In this document: piece after piece, positions 16,925 through 25,630 of the stretch
How the letters are laid out: each line of letters begins with the position of its first letter
Position numbering within the stretch: position 1 is the stretch's first letter
From: an uncultured Erysipelotrichaceae bacterium
GTDB taxonomy: Bacteria > Bacillota_I > Bacilli_A > Erysipelotrichales > Coprobacillaceae
Length of the DNA: 64,000 bases
Reading direction: 5' to 3'
NCBI GenBank assembly: GCA_900538465.1
Contig: UPXV01000006.1
Coordinates: forward strand, 17,102 to 81,101
The notes under the pieces: generated by a model
Database searches by the model: none
What the model was told of the DNA's origin: nothing
The model's input: only the letters and a program-made list of their open reading frames with translations
Position numbers and translations under genes: made by a program

Positions 16925-17840
16925 ATTCTACCTCTTGAATTGTCTTTAATAATGTATTGACTTCTTCTTGAGTTGCTAAATTTTCTGAAAATGCACTTGC
17001 ACTTCCTGTTGCAACACCCATTTTAAATGCTTCTACATAATCTTGTGTTTTTGCATATCCAGCGACAAAACCAGCAACCATTGAATCTCCTGCTCCTACT
17101 GAATTTTTCACAACTCCTTTAGGTGCTTCACAAAAATATACTTTATGATTTTGACAGATCATCAATGCCCCATCGCCTGCCATAGAAATCAAAACATTTT
17201 TAGCACCCATTTCTTGTAATTTCTTTGCATACTTTACAATATCATTCATTCCAGAAAGTTTCACGTGAAACATTTCTTCCAACTCATGATTGTTTGGTTT
17301 AATTACAAAAGGTTTATTTTTCAAAACATTCATGAGTAAATCACCCGTTGCATCAACAACAATTTCAACACCTTTTCCATTCAAAGACTCCATAATTTCA
17401 CTATAAATGTTATGAGAAACACATTTTGGAATACTACCAGATAATACAAGAATATCCCCTTCTTTCAAAACTGAAAGTTTTTTCATAAGTTCTTGAATAT
17501 GTTCCTCACTAATCATTGGTCCATTTCCATTCACTTCACTTTCTTCATCACTTTTCATTTTAAAGTTAATACGTGAATATCCATTTTGAACATCAATAAA
17601 ATCTGTCTCAATTCCATAATCAGTTTCTATTCTATTCTTAATCTCTTGGCCAGTAAATCCAGCAATAAATCCTAACGCTTTACTTTTCATTCCTAAGTTA
17701 TTCAACACAATAGAAACGTTGATTCCCTTACCACCTGGTAACATATATTCATGTGTTGTTCTATTGACCTTTCCTAATTGAAAATGATCAACATTGACCA
17801 TATAATCAATAGACGGATTAAATGTAATTGTATAAATCAT
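16914..17840 (-). CDS. fruK: 1-phosphofructokinase
   Basis: A 308-residue PfkB-family kinase converting fructose 1-phosphate to fructose 1,6-bisphosphate. It opens with MIYTITFNPSIDYM, the usual FruK/LacC start, followed by LPGGKGINVS (PfkB signature 1). It carries VKNSVGAGDSMVAGF (signature 2, catalytic Asp) near residue 250. It is first in the operon with fruA, which supplies its substrate. Tagatose-6-phosphate kinase is the closest alternative. A TATAAT-like -10 lies about 45 bp upstream without a clean -35. Confidence 0.9.
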   Translation of the reverse strand: MIYTITFNPSIDYMVNVDHFQLGKVNRTTHEYMLPGGKGINVSIVLNNLGMKSKALGFIAGFTGQEIKNRIETDYGIETDFIDVQNGYSRINFKMKSDEESEVNGNGPMISEEHIQELMKKLSVLKEGDILVLSGSIPKCVSHNIYSEIMESLNGKGVEIVVDATGDLLMNVLKNKPFVIKPNNHELEEMFHVKLSGMNDIVKYAKKLQEMGAKNVLISMAGDGALMICQNHKVYFCEAPKGVVKNSVGAGDSMVAGFVAGYAKTQDYVEAFKMGVATGSASAFSENLATQEEVNTLLKTIQEVEYEY

Positions 17841-17891
17841 ATATCAGATTCCCCCTCTTCTATAGTCTTATTATACTTTATTCAAAAAGAA

Positions 17892-17917
17892 AAATGAATA
17901 TATTTCTATACTCATTT
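17892..17917 (-). terminator. Probable terminator of the rsmI end of the dnaX cluster
   Basis: AAATGAATATA (17892-17902) pairs with TATACTCATTT (17907-17917) with one A-C mismatch, and has a T-rich minus-strand exit. Confidence 0.5.
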
Positions 17918-18763
17918 CTTGTGATATTCTTGATAAACTATATTTTTAGATAACCCTCTTTGTTTGGCGACTTCTTTAATTGCATCTTTTGTTGTCATAC
18001 CTTTTTCAATATATTCATTAACATGTTCTTCTATTGACTGTTCAAAAACAACTTCTTCTTGAACATTTTGACATCCTTCCACAACAATAACCATTTCACC
18101 TTTCATATCATCAATAACAGATAATATTTCTTCAATAGTCCCTCTGTTGATTTCTTCATGTTTCTTTGTTATTTCTCTACATAAAGCAATATTTCTATTT
18201 CCAAGTATATCTAACATTAATGATAATGTCTTTTTAATACGATGAGGTGCTTCATAGAAAACAATGGTTTCCTTATAATTTTTTAAATCTTCTAATTCCT
18301 TTTTCTTTTTCTTATCTGAATGATCTAAAAAACCATAGAAAAGAAATGGTTGAGGAGCAATTCCTGAAACAACCAATGCATTTAAACAAGCATTTGCTCC
18401 TGAAATAGGAACAACATTATATCCTTGAGCAATAACTTCTTTGACCAATTCATAACCAGGATCACTGATTGCTGGATACCCAGCATCACTCACTAAGGCA
18501 ATATCATTATTTTCTGATAATAAATTTATAATTTTAGGTATTGAGGATGTTATATTGTGTTCATGATGAGAGATTAACTTTGTAGAAATTTCAAAATGAT
18601 TTAATAACTTTATCGTATTTCTTGTGTCTTCAGCAGCTATAAATTGTACATTTTTCAATGTTTCTACAGCACGATATGTCATCTCACTTAAGTTCCCTAT
18701 TGGGGTTGCTACTAAAAATAGAGTTGGTTGCTTATTTTCAAAACTTTTTTGTCTATTCATCAT
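17912..18763 (-). CDS. rsmI: 16S rRNA 2-prime-O-methyltransferase of C1402 (RsmI)
   Basis: RsmI methylates the ribose of C1402 in the 30S decoding centre. The product (about 283 residues) has the SAM-binding opening FLVATPIGNLSEMTYRAVE, then AAEDTRNT, ALVSDAGYPAISDPGYELV and PISGANACLNALVVSG, all family signatures. The start is uncertain: GGAG is followed by ATG at 18766, 18763 and 18760, and an upstream TTG at 18775 is too close to the ribosome site. It overlaps the end of trmN6 and closes the conserved dnaX-to-rsmI cluster. Confidence 0.9.
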   Translation of the reverse strand: MMNRQKSFENKQPTLFLVATPIGNLSEMTYRAVETLKNVQFIAAEDTRNTIKLLNHFEISTKLISHHEHNITSSIPKIINLLSENNDIALVSDAGYPAISDPGYELVKEVIAQGYNVVPISGANACLNALVVSGIAPQPFLFYGFLDHSDKKKKKELEDLKNYKETIVFYEAPHRIKKTLSLMLDILGNRNIALCREITKKHEEINRGTIEEILSVIDDMKGEMVIVVEGCQNVQEEVVFEQSIEEHVNEYIEKGMTTKDAIKEVAKQRGLSKNIVYQEYHKK

Positions 18764-19487
18764 CATATTCTCCAAACATTTTTCTTATTTCTTTTGTATA
18801 ACTTCCATCATCTTCATGCGCATAGAGTGGTGCTTCAATTTTAACACCTTTATTTCCTTTATACATACCTTCTATTAAGAAAATATGAGAATCTTTTCCC
18901 ACTTTAGGATAAACAAATTGTATTCTTTTTGGTTCAATATCATATTTCTGCATACAATTAATAATTTCAATCATACGATCAGGTCTATGAACCATCGCAA
19001 ATCTTCCTTTGTTATCTAAAATTGCTGCAGCACATTGAATTATTTCTTCAAGACTAATTTTTATCTCATGTCGAGCAATTTGTAAATACTCATTATCATT
19101 CAAGTTACTTCTTTCTCCTACTTTAAAGAAAGGTGGATTACAAACAGCTAATTTCACTTTTTTAGCATCTTGAACATAATCTTTAATATCACTATGAACA
19201 ATTTCTATTTGATCTTGTAAATCATTCAATTGTACATTTTTAACTGCTAAATCAACAGCTTCTTTTTGAATTTCAACACCAATAATTTTCTTATCAGTTC
19301 TTCTTGATAATAAAAGTGGTATAGCCGCATTGTTTGTACCAAAGTCAACAATTTCCTGTAAGTCTTTATTTAAAGTACAAAAATGAGCTAATAAAACAGT
19401 ATCCAAAGAAAAGTTGAACATATCTTTCCTTTGGATAATTTTCATATTCTTATAAGCTAATAAATAATTAATGACTTCTTGGTTCAT
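18753..19487 (-). CDS. trmN6: tRNA1(Val) A37 N6-methyltransferase family (YabB)
   Basis: This 244-residue class I SAM methyltransferase has the motif I region IVDFGTNNAAIPLLLS and the catalytic NPPF motif in LAVCNPPFFKVG, typical of N6-adenine enzymes. The Escherichia coli homologue modifies A37 of tRNA-Val, and the Bacillus homologue YabB sits in the same position next to rsmI. The start has an AAAGGAA site and lies within the 3-prime end of ricT. Its own end overlaps rsmI. B. subtilis has yabA between ricT and yabB; here that gene is absent because the two overlap directly. Confidence 0.85.
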   Translation of the reverse strand: MNQEVINYLLAYKNMKIIQRKDMFNFSLDTVLLAHFCTLNKDLQEIVDFGTNNAAIPLLLSRRTDKKIIGVEIQKEAVDLAVKNVQLNDLQDQIEIVHSDIKDYVQDAKKVKLAVCNPPFFKVGERSNLNDNEYLQIARHEIKISLEEIIQCAAAILDNKGRFAMVHRPDRMIEIINCMQKYDIEPKRIQFVYPKVGKDSHIFLIEGMYKGNKGVKIEAPLYAHEDDGSYTKEIRKMFGEYDDE

Positions 19488-20298
19488 TTTTGTGTTCCTT
19501 TGGTGGTAAAGTTTTTACTTCACTTAAATTCACAAAAGATATATTTCCATCGTAATCAATTTTTACAAGATCACTAATCACATTCATTCCTACCACTTTT
19601 ACAATTTTATCTTCATATTTAACTTTAGATCCAATTTTAGGGAAACGTTGTTTCTCAATTGTATATGTATCATCTTCATACTTTAAACAACATAGCAAAC
19701 GTCCACATGCTCCTGAAATCTTATCAATATTAATAGCAAGCATTTGATTTTTAGCCATATTAATAGAAACTCCATCAAATTCTCCTAAAAACGAAGAACA
19801 ACATAATGGTAATCCACAAGATCCTAATCCACCAACAATTTTAGACTTATCCCTAGGTCCAATTTGTCTTAATTCAATACGACATTTAAACACACTTGCG
19901 AGTTCTTTCAATAATTCTCTAAAATCAACTCGGCTTTCAGAAGTATACATAAAGATAACTTTAGAAGCATCCAATGTATATTCGCAGCTTACCAAATGCA
20001 TATCTAAATCATATTCTTTCACGATATCTTTACAAATTTCAAAAGATTTTTCTGCTTTTGCTTTATTAAATTCATAAAGATCTAAATCAGCACGATTGGC
20101 TTTTCTCTTAATCTTTTTTAATTCAGTATCAAGATTAAATTCACTGATATCTTTTAAATCTGAAATTAACTCTCCTAATTCTAATCCTCTAATTGTTTCA
20201 ACAACGACTTTATCGCCTTTATGTACATCTAAATGCGTAGAAAAATAATATGACTTCCCTACATTGTTAAAACGTACGAGTGCTAATCTTTCTTCCAT
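19468..20298 (-). CDS. ricT: PSP1-domain protein RicT/YaaT
   Basis: RicT is part of the Y-complex (with RicA and RicF) that promotes RNase Y-dependent mRNA maturation and supports sporulation and competence in Bacillus. The 276-residue protein has the PSP1 core with IGPRDKSKIVGGLGSCGLPL, CCSSFLGEF and GACGRLLCCLKYED, whose Cys residues match the iron-sulfur-binding positions. It is 12 bp after holB and overlaps trmN6. Partner genes (ricA, ricF) are not in this window. Confidence 0.9.
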   Translation of the reverse strand: MEERLALVRFNNVGKSYYFSTHLDVHKGDKVVVETIRGLELGELISDLKDISEFNLDTELKKIKRKANRADLDLYEFNKAKAEKSFEICKDIVKEYDLDMHLVSCEYTLDASKVIFMYTSESRVDFRELLKELASVFKCRIELRQIGPRDKSKIVGGLGSCGLPLCCSSFLGEFDGVSINMAKNQMLAINIDKISGACGRLLCCLKYEDDTYTIEKQRFPKIGSKVKYEDKIVKVVGMNVISDLVKIDYDGNISFVNLSEVKTLPPKEHKNEPRSH

Positions 20299-20310
20299 AT
20301 GTACTCCTTT

Positions 20311-21264
20311 CTATAATTTATACATCAAACTATCCATCAATAACAGAACATTTGCATTAGTACTTAATAAATACTCTGTATTTAAAACCAAATTAATCTT
20401 TTCAATAATATTCTCTGTAGAATCATCAACCTTCTCAAATAAGCTTCTAAAAGAAGGATAAGTTAATTGCATAGAATGTTTCACGTGAAACAAATCTCTT
20501 AATCCAAGAACAAGCATATTTAAGAATAATTGAATCATTTCTTTGTCTTTGAAATCTTTCATCAAATGTGTTTCTACATTAATAACAAGATTATCTCTAT
20601 GAAAATATAAATCATCTATAAAATGATAAACTTCTAATTTTAACTTTTCTAAAATCTCGGATTCTATATATGGTTGACAATCTTCATATGATTCAAATAA
20701 CTCAGAAAGGATTTGAACATCATCTTCTGAAATATCATCTTTATATAATTTTTCTTTTAAAGCCTTCTTTGATTGAGGTAATAATTGTATAACTTGACAT
20801 CTGGATTGAATTGTTGGTAAAACTCTATGAATATTTTGACATGTAAATATCGCATAGACTCCAGCAATAGGCTCTTCAAGAACTTTTAATAAACTATTCA
20901 TCGCTTCAGCAGTTGAATTTTCAATATTTTCCAATAAATATATTTTTGCTTTCCCTTCCATTGAGGATTTAGCAAATTGTTCTTGAATATACTCAATTTT
21001 ACCTTTTTTAATTGTCTCTTCTTTCCCATTTGCATAAATAAAATCACCATAGTTATGTTCATCTATTCTTCGACAATCATTACATTCATCACATGCCAAT
21101 ACAGCTTCATCACAAATTAAACTTTTTGCAATAAAATGTGCAGCGACACTACTATTTTTCCCTACCAAAAGAAATGCATGAGGTATTTTTTCATTTTGAA
21201 AACTTTTCATCAAAATTTGATAAAGAATTGGTTGTTCATTTTTTAAGTCTAATTTTGAACTCAT
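20311..21264 (-). CDS. holB: DNA polymerase III delta-prime subunit
   Basis: HolB is the delta-prime subunit of the clamp loader. The 317-residue product lacks a functional Walker A (HAFLLVGKNSSVAAHFIA), as is normal for delta-prime. It has the zinc Cys cluster CDEAVLACDECNDC and the sensor/SRC-type segment QSRCQVIQLLP. It has ENIENSTAEAMNSLLKVLEE, the family segment that aligns to DnaX. It overlaps tmk by 4 bp. The position tmk-holB-ricT matches Bacillus, apart from two small genes missing here. Confidence 0.9.
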   Translation of the reverse strand: MSSKLDLKNEQPILYQILMKSFQNEKIPHAFLLVGKNSSVAAHFIAKSLICDEAVLACDECNDCRRIDEHNYGDFIYANGKEETIKKGKIEYIQEQFAKSSMEGKAKIYLLENIENSTAEAMNSLLKVLEEPIAGVYAIFTCQNIHRVLPTIQSRCQVIQLLPQSKKALKEKLYKDDISEDDVQILSELFESYEDCQPYIESEILEKLKLEVYHFIDDLYFHRDNLVINVETHLMKDFKDKEMIQLFLNMLVLGLRDLFHVKHSMQLTYPSFRSLFEKVDDSTENIIEKINLVLNTEYLLSTNANVLLLMDSLMYKL

Positions 21265-21884
21265 AAAACTTCCCTTATCTTATCCAAAACTTGAGTAAGA
21301 ACACCTTCTATATCTAAACTTGCATCAATCTTGACGATTCTTTCTGGAAACTTATCACATATTGATAAATAACCATCATAGACTCTTTGATGGAAATGAA
21401 TGTCTTCTAAATCAAGACGATTAACTTCTCGATCTTTATTTGCATAAACTCTTCTTAATCCATCTTCTGGTTGAATATCAAAAAAGATTGTTCGTTTTGG
21501 TAAAATGTTTTCTGTAGCAAATAAATTCATTTGATACACTTCATCAATGCCAATCCCTCTGGCAATTCCTTGATAAACCATGGAACTGTCAACAAAGCGA
21601 TCACAAATGACAATCTTCCCTTCTTCTAATGCTGGGATAACTTTTTCTACAAGATGTTGACGTCGACTTGCGGCATATAACAAGGCTTCTGTCTTTGAAT
21701 CCATATTTGTATATTTGACATCATGTATAATATCTCTAATTTTTTCAGCTATTTCAACACCACCAGGTTCTCTTGTTAAAGTGACTTGATAACCTTCTTT
21801 TTCTAATATCTCTTTAACCATTGCAGCAATCGTTGTTTTCCCACTGCCTTCTCCACCTTCAAATGTAATAAATATACCTGACAC
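21261..21884 (-). CDS. tmk: Thymidylate kinase
   Basis: Tmk converts dTMP to dTDP for DNA synthesis. The 207-residue product has the P-loop FEGGEGSGKTT at about 8-18, the DRx motif CDRFVDSSMVYQG and the TREPGG motif. The start is GTG, with GAGGTG six bases upstream; an ATG overlapping it is out of frame. It lies about 70 bp downstream of the bofA-like gene and is coupled to holB by a 4-bp overlap. Confidence 0.9.
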   Translation of the reverse strand: MSGIFITFEGGEGSGKTTIAAMVKEILEKEGYQVTLTREPGGVEIAEKIRDIIHDVKYTNMDSKTEALLYAASRRQHLVEKVIPALEEGKIVICDRFVDSSMVYQGIARGIGIDEVYQMNLFATENILPKRTIFFDIQPEDGLRRVYANKDREVNRLDLEDIHFHQRVYDGYLSICDKFPERIVKIDASLDIEGVLTQVLDKIREVL

Positions 21885-21954
21885 ATTAACACCTCATTCC
21901 ACCCTCTATTATATAAAAAATCCGCCAAGATATAAAGCATTATTTCTTAAAGCT

Positions 21955-22140
21955 TTATAAGACAAACTTTAAAACAATACAAAGGATAGCTCCATAGATA
22001 TCAAAAACAGAAATCATAATAATATTAAAAATATTTAAAGATATTGTCATATGCGTTATAGTTTGTAAAGAATTAAATATAAAAATAAATATTGTTGCCA
22101 TAAGCAATCTCATAAAAACCTTTGTTATTCTATGAATCAA
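21955..22140 (-). CDS. bofA: BofA-like membrane protein (pro-sigma-K processing inhibitor family)
   Basis: This 61-residue protein has two membrane helices. The second, LNIFNIIMISVFDIYGAILCIVLKF in reading order from about residue 36, follows the BofA pattern of Asn-rich helix start, a Gly near its middle and a final leucine-lysine end. BofA keeps SpoIVFB inactive in Bacillus until sigma-K is needed. It sits directly downstream of recR as bofA does in Bacillus (recR-yaaL-bofA), which is the main support. The start is taken as TTG at 22140, five to six bases after GAGGTGA; a GTG at 22149 is the alternative. The family match is by pattern only. Confidence 0.6.
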   Translation of the reverse strand: MIHRITKVFMRLLMATIFIFIFNSLQTITHMTISLNIFNIIMISVFDIYGAILCIVLKFVL

Positions 22141-22170
22141 AAAAATCACCTCATTAATTATATGAAGTGA

Positions 22171-22764
22171 TTACAATTTCTTTCGTCCTTCTAATGACTT
22201 TAATAAAGTTAATTCATCAGCATAATCCAAGTTTCCTCCAATTGGCAGTCCATTGGCAATTCGAGAAGCAGGAATGTTTTGTTTTGCAAGAAGTTTTGCT
22301 AAAAACAAAGCTGTTGTTTCTCCTTCACGTGTTGGGTTCGTTGCAATAATAACTTCTTTAATATTGTCATTAAGACGTTCAAATAGTGATTGAATATTCA
22401 AATCATCTATTGTTTTACCATCCATAATAGACATTGTCCCATGTAAAACATGATACAATCCATGATATTCTTTCAATTTTTCCATCGCAAAAACATCTTT
22501 TGGTGACTCTACAACACAAATTGTTGTTTGATCTCGAGAAGGGTCTTTACATATTTCACAAAGATCATCTTCACAAATATGACCACATTTTTGACAATAT
22601 CTTATATTTTCTTTAAAATCAATCAATGCTTGAGAAAATCTTTGAACTTGTTGTTTATCCATAGATAAAACATGATAGACCATACGTTCAGCACCTTTTG
22701 TGCCAATTCCTGGTAACATTTTAAAACATTCAACAAGTTCTTCAAAACTCATTGGATATTCCAT
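22171..22764 (-). CDS. recR: Recombination mediator RecR
   Basis: RecR acts with RecO (and RecF) to load RecA at gaps. The 197-residue product has the N-terminal helix-hairpin-helix region with KMLPGIGTKGAERM, the zinc finger CQKCGHICEDDLCEIC and the Toprim motif ICVVESPKDVFAMEK. It also has the C-terminal RIANGLPIGGNLDYADELTL segment. Its ATG shares a base with the ybaB stop codon (TAATG), so it is translationally coupled; no separate ribosome site is seen. Confidence 0.95.
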   Translation of the reverse strand: MEYPMSFEELVECFKMLPGIGTKGAERMVYHVLSMDKQQVQRFSQALIDFKENIRYCQKCGHICEDDLCEICKDPSRDQTTICVVESPKDVFAMEKLKEYHGLYHVLHGTMSIMDGKTIDDLNIQSLFERLNDNIKEVIIATNPTREGETTALFLAKLLAKQNIPASRIANGLPIGGNLDYADELTLLKSLEGRKKL

Positions 22765-23072
22765 TATAAGAATGCCGATACATCTACACCATTTGTTATT
22801 TTATTTAATGTATCTTCCCTTTCTTTTTCAATTTCTTTCATTTTTTGATTCAATGTTACAATTAATAAAGCTTCAACATCTTCTTTTGATTCTTGATTCA
22901 TCATTGATTGATCAATATGTAATTCTGTAATCTCAAAATCACCTTTGATTTTTCCATTAATAATATTGTTTTGAGATGCAAAATCAAATTCTTTTTCATT
23001 AAAAGTTTTCTTTGCTTTATTTACCTTTCTTTGCATTTGTTGTGCTTGTTGCATTAAATTTGCAAAATTCAT
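22764..23072 (-). CDS. ybaB: YbaB/EbfC nucleoid-associated protein
   Basis: This 102-residue DNA-binding protein of the YbaB/EbfC family has a start rich in Gln and Met (MNFANLMQQAQQMQRKVNKA), and a central segment with NNIINGKIKGDF. Its place between dnaX and recR is conserved in most bacteria. It binds DNA non-specifically and helps organise the nucleoid. The ATG follows AGGAGG. dnaX ends 4 bp upstream. Confidence 0.95.
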   Translation of the reverse strand: MNFANLMQQAQQMQRKVNKAKKTFNEKEFDFASQNNIINGKIKGDFEITELHIDQSMMNQESKEDVEALLIVTLNQKMKEIEKEREDTLNKITNGVDVSAFL

Positions 23073-23075
23073 TTT

Positions 23076-24917
23076 CTAATCCTCCTTAAATTCTACAATA
23101 TCTCCAAAAAGTTTTACAGCAAACTCTTGAGCTTCGTTTAAATCAACATGATCTAAGTCATGTGAGTCAATATGTTTAAGTGTTAATTCATGTGGTGCAG
23201 GCAATTGCCCCTTTTTCTTCAAATCAATATAATGACTTCTCATTTGAATCCAATCATCTTGTTGAATCGCAATAAATCGATATTCCTGACCAAGTATTTC
23301 AGCCAAGAAAGAACTTAATTGTTTGTAATTCTTATAATAATTGACTGCATTAACAGCTGGTTGATATTCAAAAGCAATAATCAATCCACCTTGGCATGCT
23401 GCCACAGCTGAGCCATCACATAACATTGAAGCACTCTTTGCAGTATTTAAATTTGCTAAATAACGTTTAATAATTGGCCATCTTTCTTGAACACTTTCTA
23501 ATATTTCACGACGAGCTTGAACAAGAATATTTAAAATATCTTCTTCATCTATTTGAATATTATCATCAATTTGAGATTGAACTTCTTCTTTCTTTTCAAA
23601 TTCAAAAGTTGGAACCTCTTCACTTGGTGTAGGCTCAACTATAACTTCATCTTGAGTAGGAATCATATCTTCTTCTATGATAGGTTCCTCTCCTATATTA
23701 TCATCAATAACTTCATCCTCAACCAAAAGATCTTCTTGTATAATCTGTTTAGGTTCTTCTTTAGGCTCTTCCTTAGTTTCTATTATCTCTTTAACAACTT
23801 CCACTTTAGGAGCTACAGTTTCTATTGATTCAACACGTTCACTTTGAACTTGATTACACATTTTTAATATAGCTAACTCAAAATAAATCGAAGGATTAAT
23901 GACTTTCGCATATTTTTCTGTAGCATCCATTAATATGTCTATAAATGCAAATGCTTCCTCACAAGAAATAAAAGGAACAATCATATCTAAATAATATTGT
24001 GATAATACAAATAGAATGGATGCATCATTGGTATTACGATAAATAATAATATCTTTTAAAATATCAACAAGATCTAACGTTAATCGTTTGATATCAATCC
24101 CATTCGTTTTCATCTCATCTAAAAGAGATAAAGACTTCTTCATATCCTTAGTCAATAAAACCTTAATAAAATCAATTTTATTTTCTAAAGATACAATTCC
24201 ATATATATGATTCACATCCTGAACTGTTAAATGTTGATCATTAAATGCTAAACATTGTTCAAGAATAGACAATGCATCTCGCATTCCCCCATCAGCAAGT
24301 TTAGCAATCATTTCAAGAGCTTCATCATCACACTGATATCCTTCTTCATCAACAACAATTTTCATTCTTTTGACAATGTCTTGTAAACTTAACTTTGTAA
24401 AATCAAATCTTTGACAACGAGAAATAATTGTTGGAAGAATTTTATGAGGTTCTGTTGTTGCAAGAATAAAAACAACATGAGCAGGTGGTTCTTCTAATGT
24501 CTTTAATAAAGCATTGAAAGCTCCAGTAGACATCATATGAACCTCATCTATAATATAAACTTTGTATTTTCCTTTTGTTGGTGCATATTTAACCTTTTCA
24601 ATTAAACTTCTAACTTCATCCACTCCATTATTACTTGCTGCATCTATTTCAATAACATCTGGATGAGTTCCTTGAGTAATTTCCTGGCAATTTTCACATT
24701 CATCACAGGGTTTTGGTTCACCTGTACAATTGATAGCCTTAGCAAGTAATTTTGCAATGGTTGTTTTTCCAGTTCCTCTTGGTCCACAAAAAAGATAAGC
24801 ATGCGCAATTTTATTTTCTGTAACTGCATGCCTTAATGTTGTAATAATATGTTCCTGTCCTGCAACATCTTCAAATTTTTGAGGACGATAAACACGATAT
24901 AATGTCTTATATGCCAT
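23076..24917 (-). CDS. dnaX: DNA polymerase III gamma/tau subunit
   Basis: DnaX is the ATPase motor of the clamp loader. The 613-residue product has the P-loop CGPRGTGKTT near residues 44-53, the zinc Cys motif CTGEPKPCDECENC, Walker B region YIIDEVHMM and the sensor SRC in TIISRCQRF. The acidic middle (about 375-455) contains many Glu and Pro residues, then domain V. I did not find a clear A AAA AAG slippery heptamer upstream of an out-of-frame stop, so a shorter gamma form cannot be shown. AAGGAG precedes the ATG. Confidence 0.95.
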   Translation of the reverse strand: MAYKTLYRVYRPQKFEDVAGQEHIITTLRHAVTENKIAHAYLFCGPRGTGKTTIAKLLAKAINCTGEPKPCDECENCQEITQGTHPDVIEIDAASNNGVDEVRSLIEKVKYAPTKGKYKVYIIDEVHMMSTGAFNALLKTLEEPPAHVVFILATTEPHKILPTIISRCQRFDFTKLSLQDIVKRMKIVVDEEGYQCDDEALEMIAKLADGGMRDALSILEQCLAFNDQHLTVQDVNHIYGIVSLENKIDFIKVLLTKDMKKSLSLLDEMKTNGIDIKRLTLDLVDILKDIIIYRNTNDASILFVLSQYYLDMIVPFISCEEAFAFIDILMDATEKYAKVINPSIYFELAILKMCNQVQSERVESIETVAPKVEVVKEIIETKEEPKEEPKQIIQEDLLVEDEVIDDNIGEEPIIEEDMIPTQDEVIVEPTPSEEVPTFEFEKKEEVQSQIDDNIQIDEEDILNILVQARREILESVQERWPIIKRYLANLNTAKSASMLCDGSAVAACQGGLIIAFEYQPAVNAVNYYKNYKQLSSFLAEILGQEYRFIAIQQDDWIQMRSHYIDLKKKGQLPAPHELTLKHIDSHDLDHVDLNEAQEFAVKLFGDIVEFKED

Positions 24918-24961
24918 AAAATCAACTCCTTGCTCAATTATACCATTTCAGCTTATCTAAT

Positions 24962-24998
24962 GCAAAAAAAGAATAATGATTTCAACCATTATTCTTCA
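24962..24998 (-). terminator. Terminator between tadA and dnaX
   Basis: AAGAATAATG (24969-24978) and CATTATTCTT (24987-24996) form a 10-bp stem. The minus strand leads into a T tract. Confidence 0.8.
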
Positions 24999-25041
24999 TA
25001 CCTATTTTTATAAGAATACTTAACAAACATTTATAAGTATT

Positions 25042-25488
25042 TCATGAACGATTTCTTTTTGTTTTAAAATAATCAGATATTAACAAACTACACTTTTCTT
25101 GTAATATACCCGATACAATAACTGGATAATGATTAAATTCATGGCAACGTATATATTCAGAAATTCCATGCCAGCGTTGTCCAACAGCTCCAAAAACAAC
25201 CTTATCAATACGGCTTTGAATAATAGCACCACTACACATAATACATGGTTCTAGTGTTGAATAGAGAACACATCCTTCCAGATGCCAACTATGTAATTTA
25301 TGACATGCCTGTTGAATTGCTAACATTTCAGCATGAGCAGTCACATTTTGCAAAGTTTCTTTTTGATTAAAGGCACTTGCTATGACTTCTCCATTTTTTA
25401 CAATAATTGCACCAATGGGAACTTCGTCAAATTGTTTTGCTTGAAGAGCTTGTTGATAAGCAAGTTCCATATACTTTTCATCATCCAT
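25042..25488 (-). CDS. tadA: tRNA adenosine deaminase
   Basis: TadA deaminates A34 of tRNA-Arg to inosine. The 148-residue product has the zinc and catalytic motif TAHAEMLAIQQA near residue 50 and PCIMCSGAIIQSRI near residue 85, both full deaminase signatures. A start at 25488 is supported by AAAGGAG nine bases upstream. The longer frame to 25524 would run into the SRP RNA gene. The order SRP RNA-tadA-dnaX resembles Bacillus, where scr lies between tadA and dnaX. Confidence 0.9.
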   Translation of the reverse strand: MDDEKYMELAYQQALQAKQFDEVPIGAIIVKNGEVIASAFNQKETLQNVTAHAEMLAIQQACHKLHSWHLEGCVLYSTLEPCIMCSGAIIQSRIDKVVFGAVGQRWHGISEYIRCHEFNHYPVIVSGILQEKCSLLISDYFKTKRNRS

Positions 25489-25504
25489 ATGTATTAACTC
25501 CTTT

Positions 25505-25592
25505 GAAAAAAAGCCACTACACATAAACGGTCATTCTTAATGCTGCTACCTTCCGGTCCTGACATGGTTCGAAGCCGCCTATTGTAATGGCA
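25505..25592 (-). ncRNA. ffs: Signal recognition particle RNA, small bacterial type
   Basis: The minus strand contains the universal SRP core GTCAGGACCGGAAGGTAGCAG, here split as TCAGG-ACC-GGAAGGTAGCAG, inside a long hairpin. The closing helix pairs GCCATTACA (25591-25583) with TGTAGTGGC (25521-25513, one G-U), followed by a T run (ends near 25505). At about 88 nt it is the 4.5S-like short form, lacking the Alu domain of the long Bacillus 6S-like scRNA. It binds Ffh for co-translational targeting. A consensus promoter precedes it. Confidence 0.9.
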
Positions 25593-25598
25593 AGAATT

Positions 25599-25626
25599 AT
25601 TATAACATATTTCAAAAACAAATCAA
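25599..25626 (-). promoter_or_regulatory. Strong promoter of the SRP RNA
   Basis: Minus strand: TTGATT (25626-25621), 16 bp, TATAAT (25604-25599) with a TGT extension. The start falls near 25592, at the edge of the closing helix. Confidence 0.85.
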
Positions 25627-25630
25627 TATG

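Noticed and set aside
23553..23828. Plus-strand frame rich in Phe and Tyr within dnaX
   Set aside because: Shadow of the acidic low-complexity linker of DnaX.
23076..24917. Programmed frameshift in dnaX making a gamma form
   Set aside because: I found no A AAA AAG type heptamer followed by a stop and hairpin. An AAG AAA AAG run near the C-terminus is out of phase for slippage.
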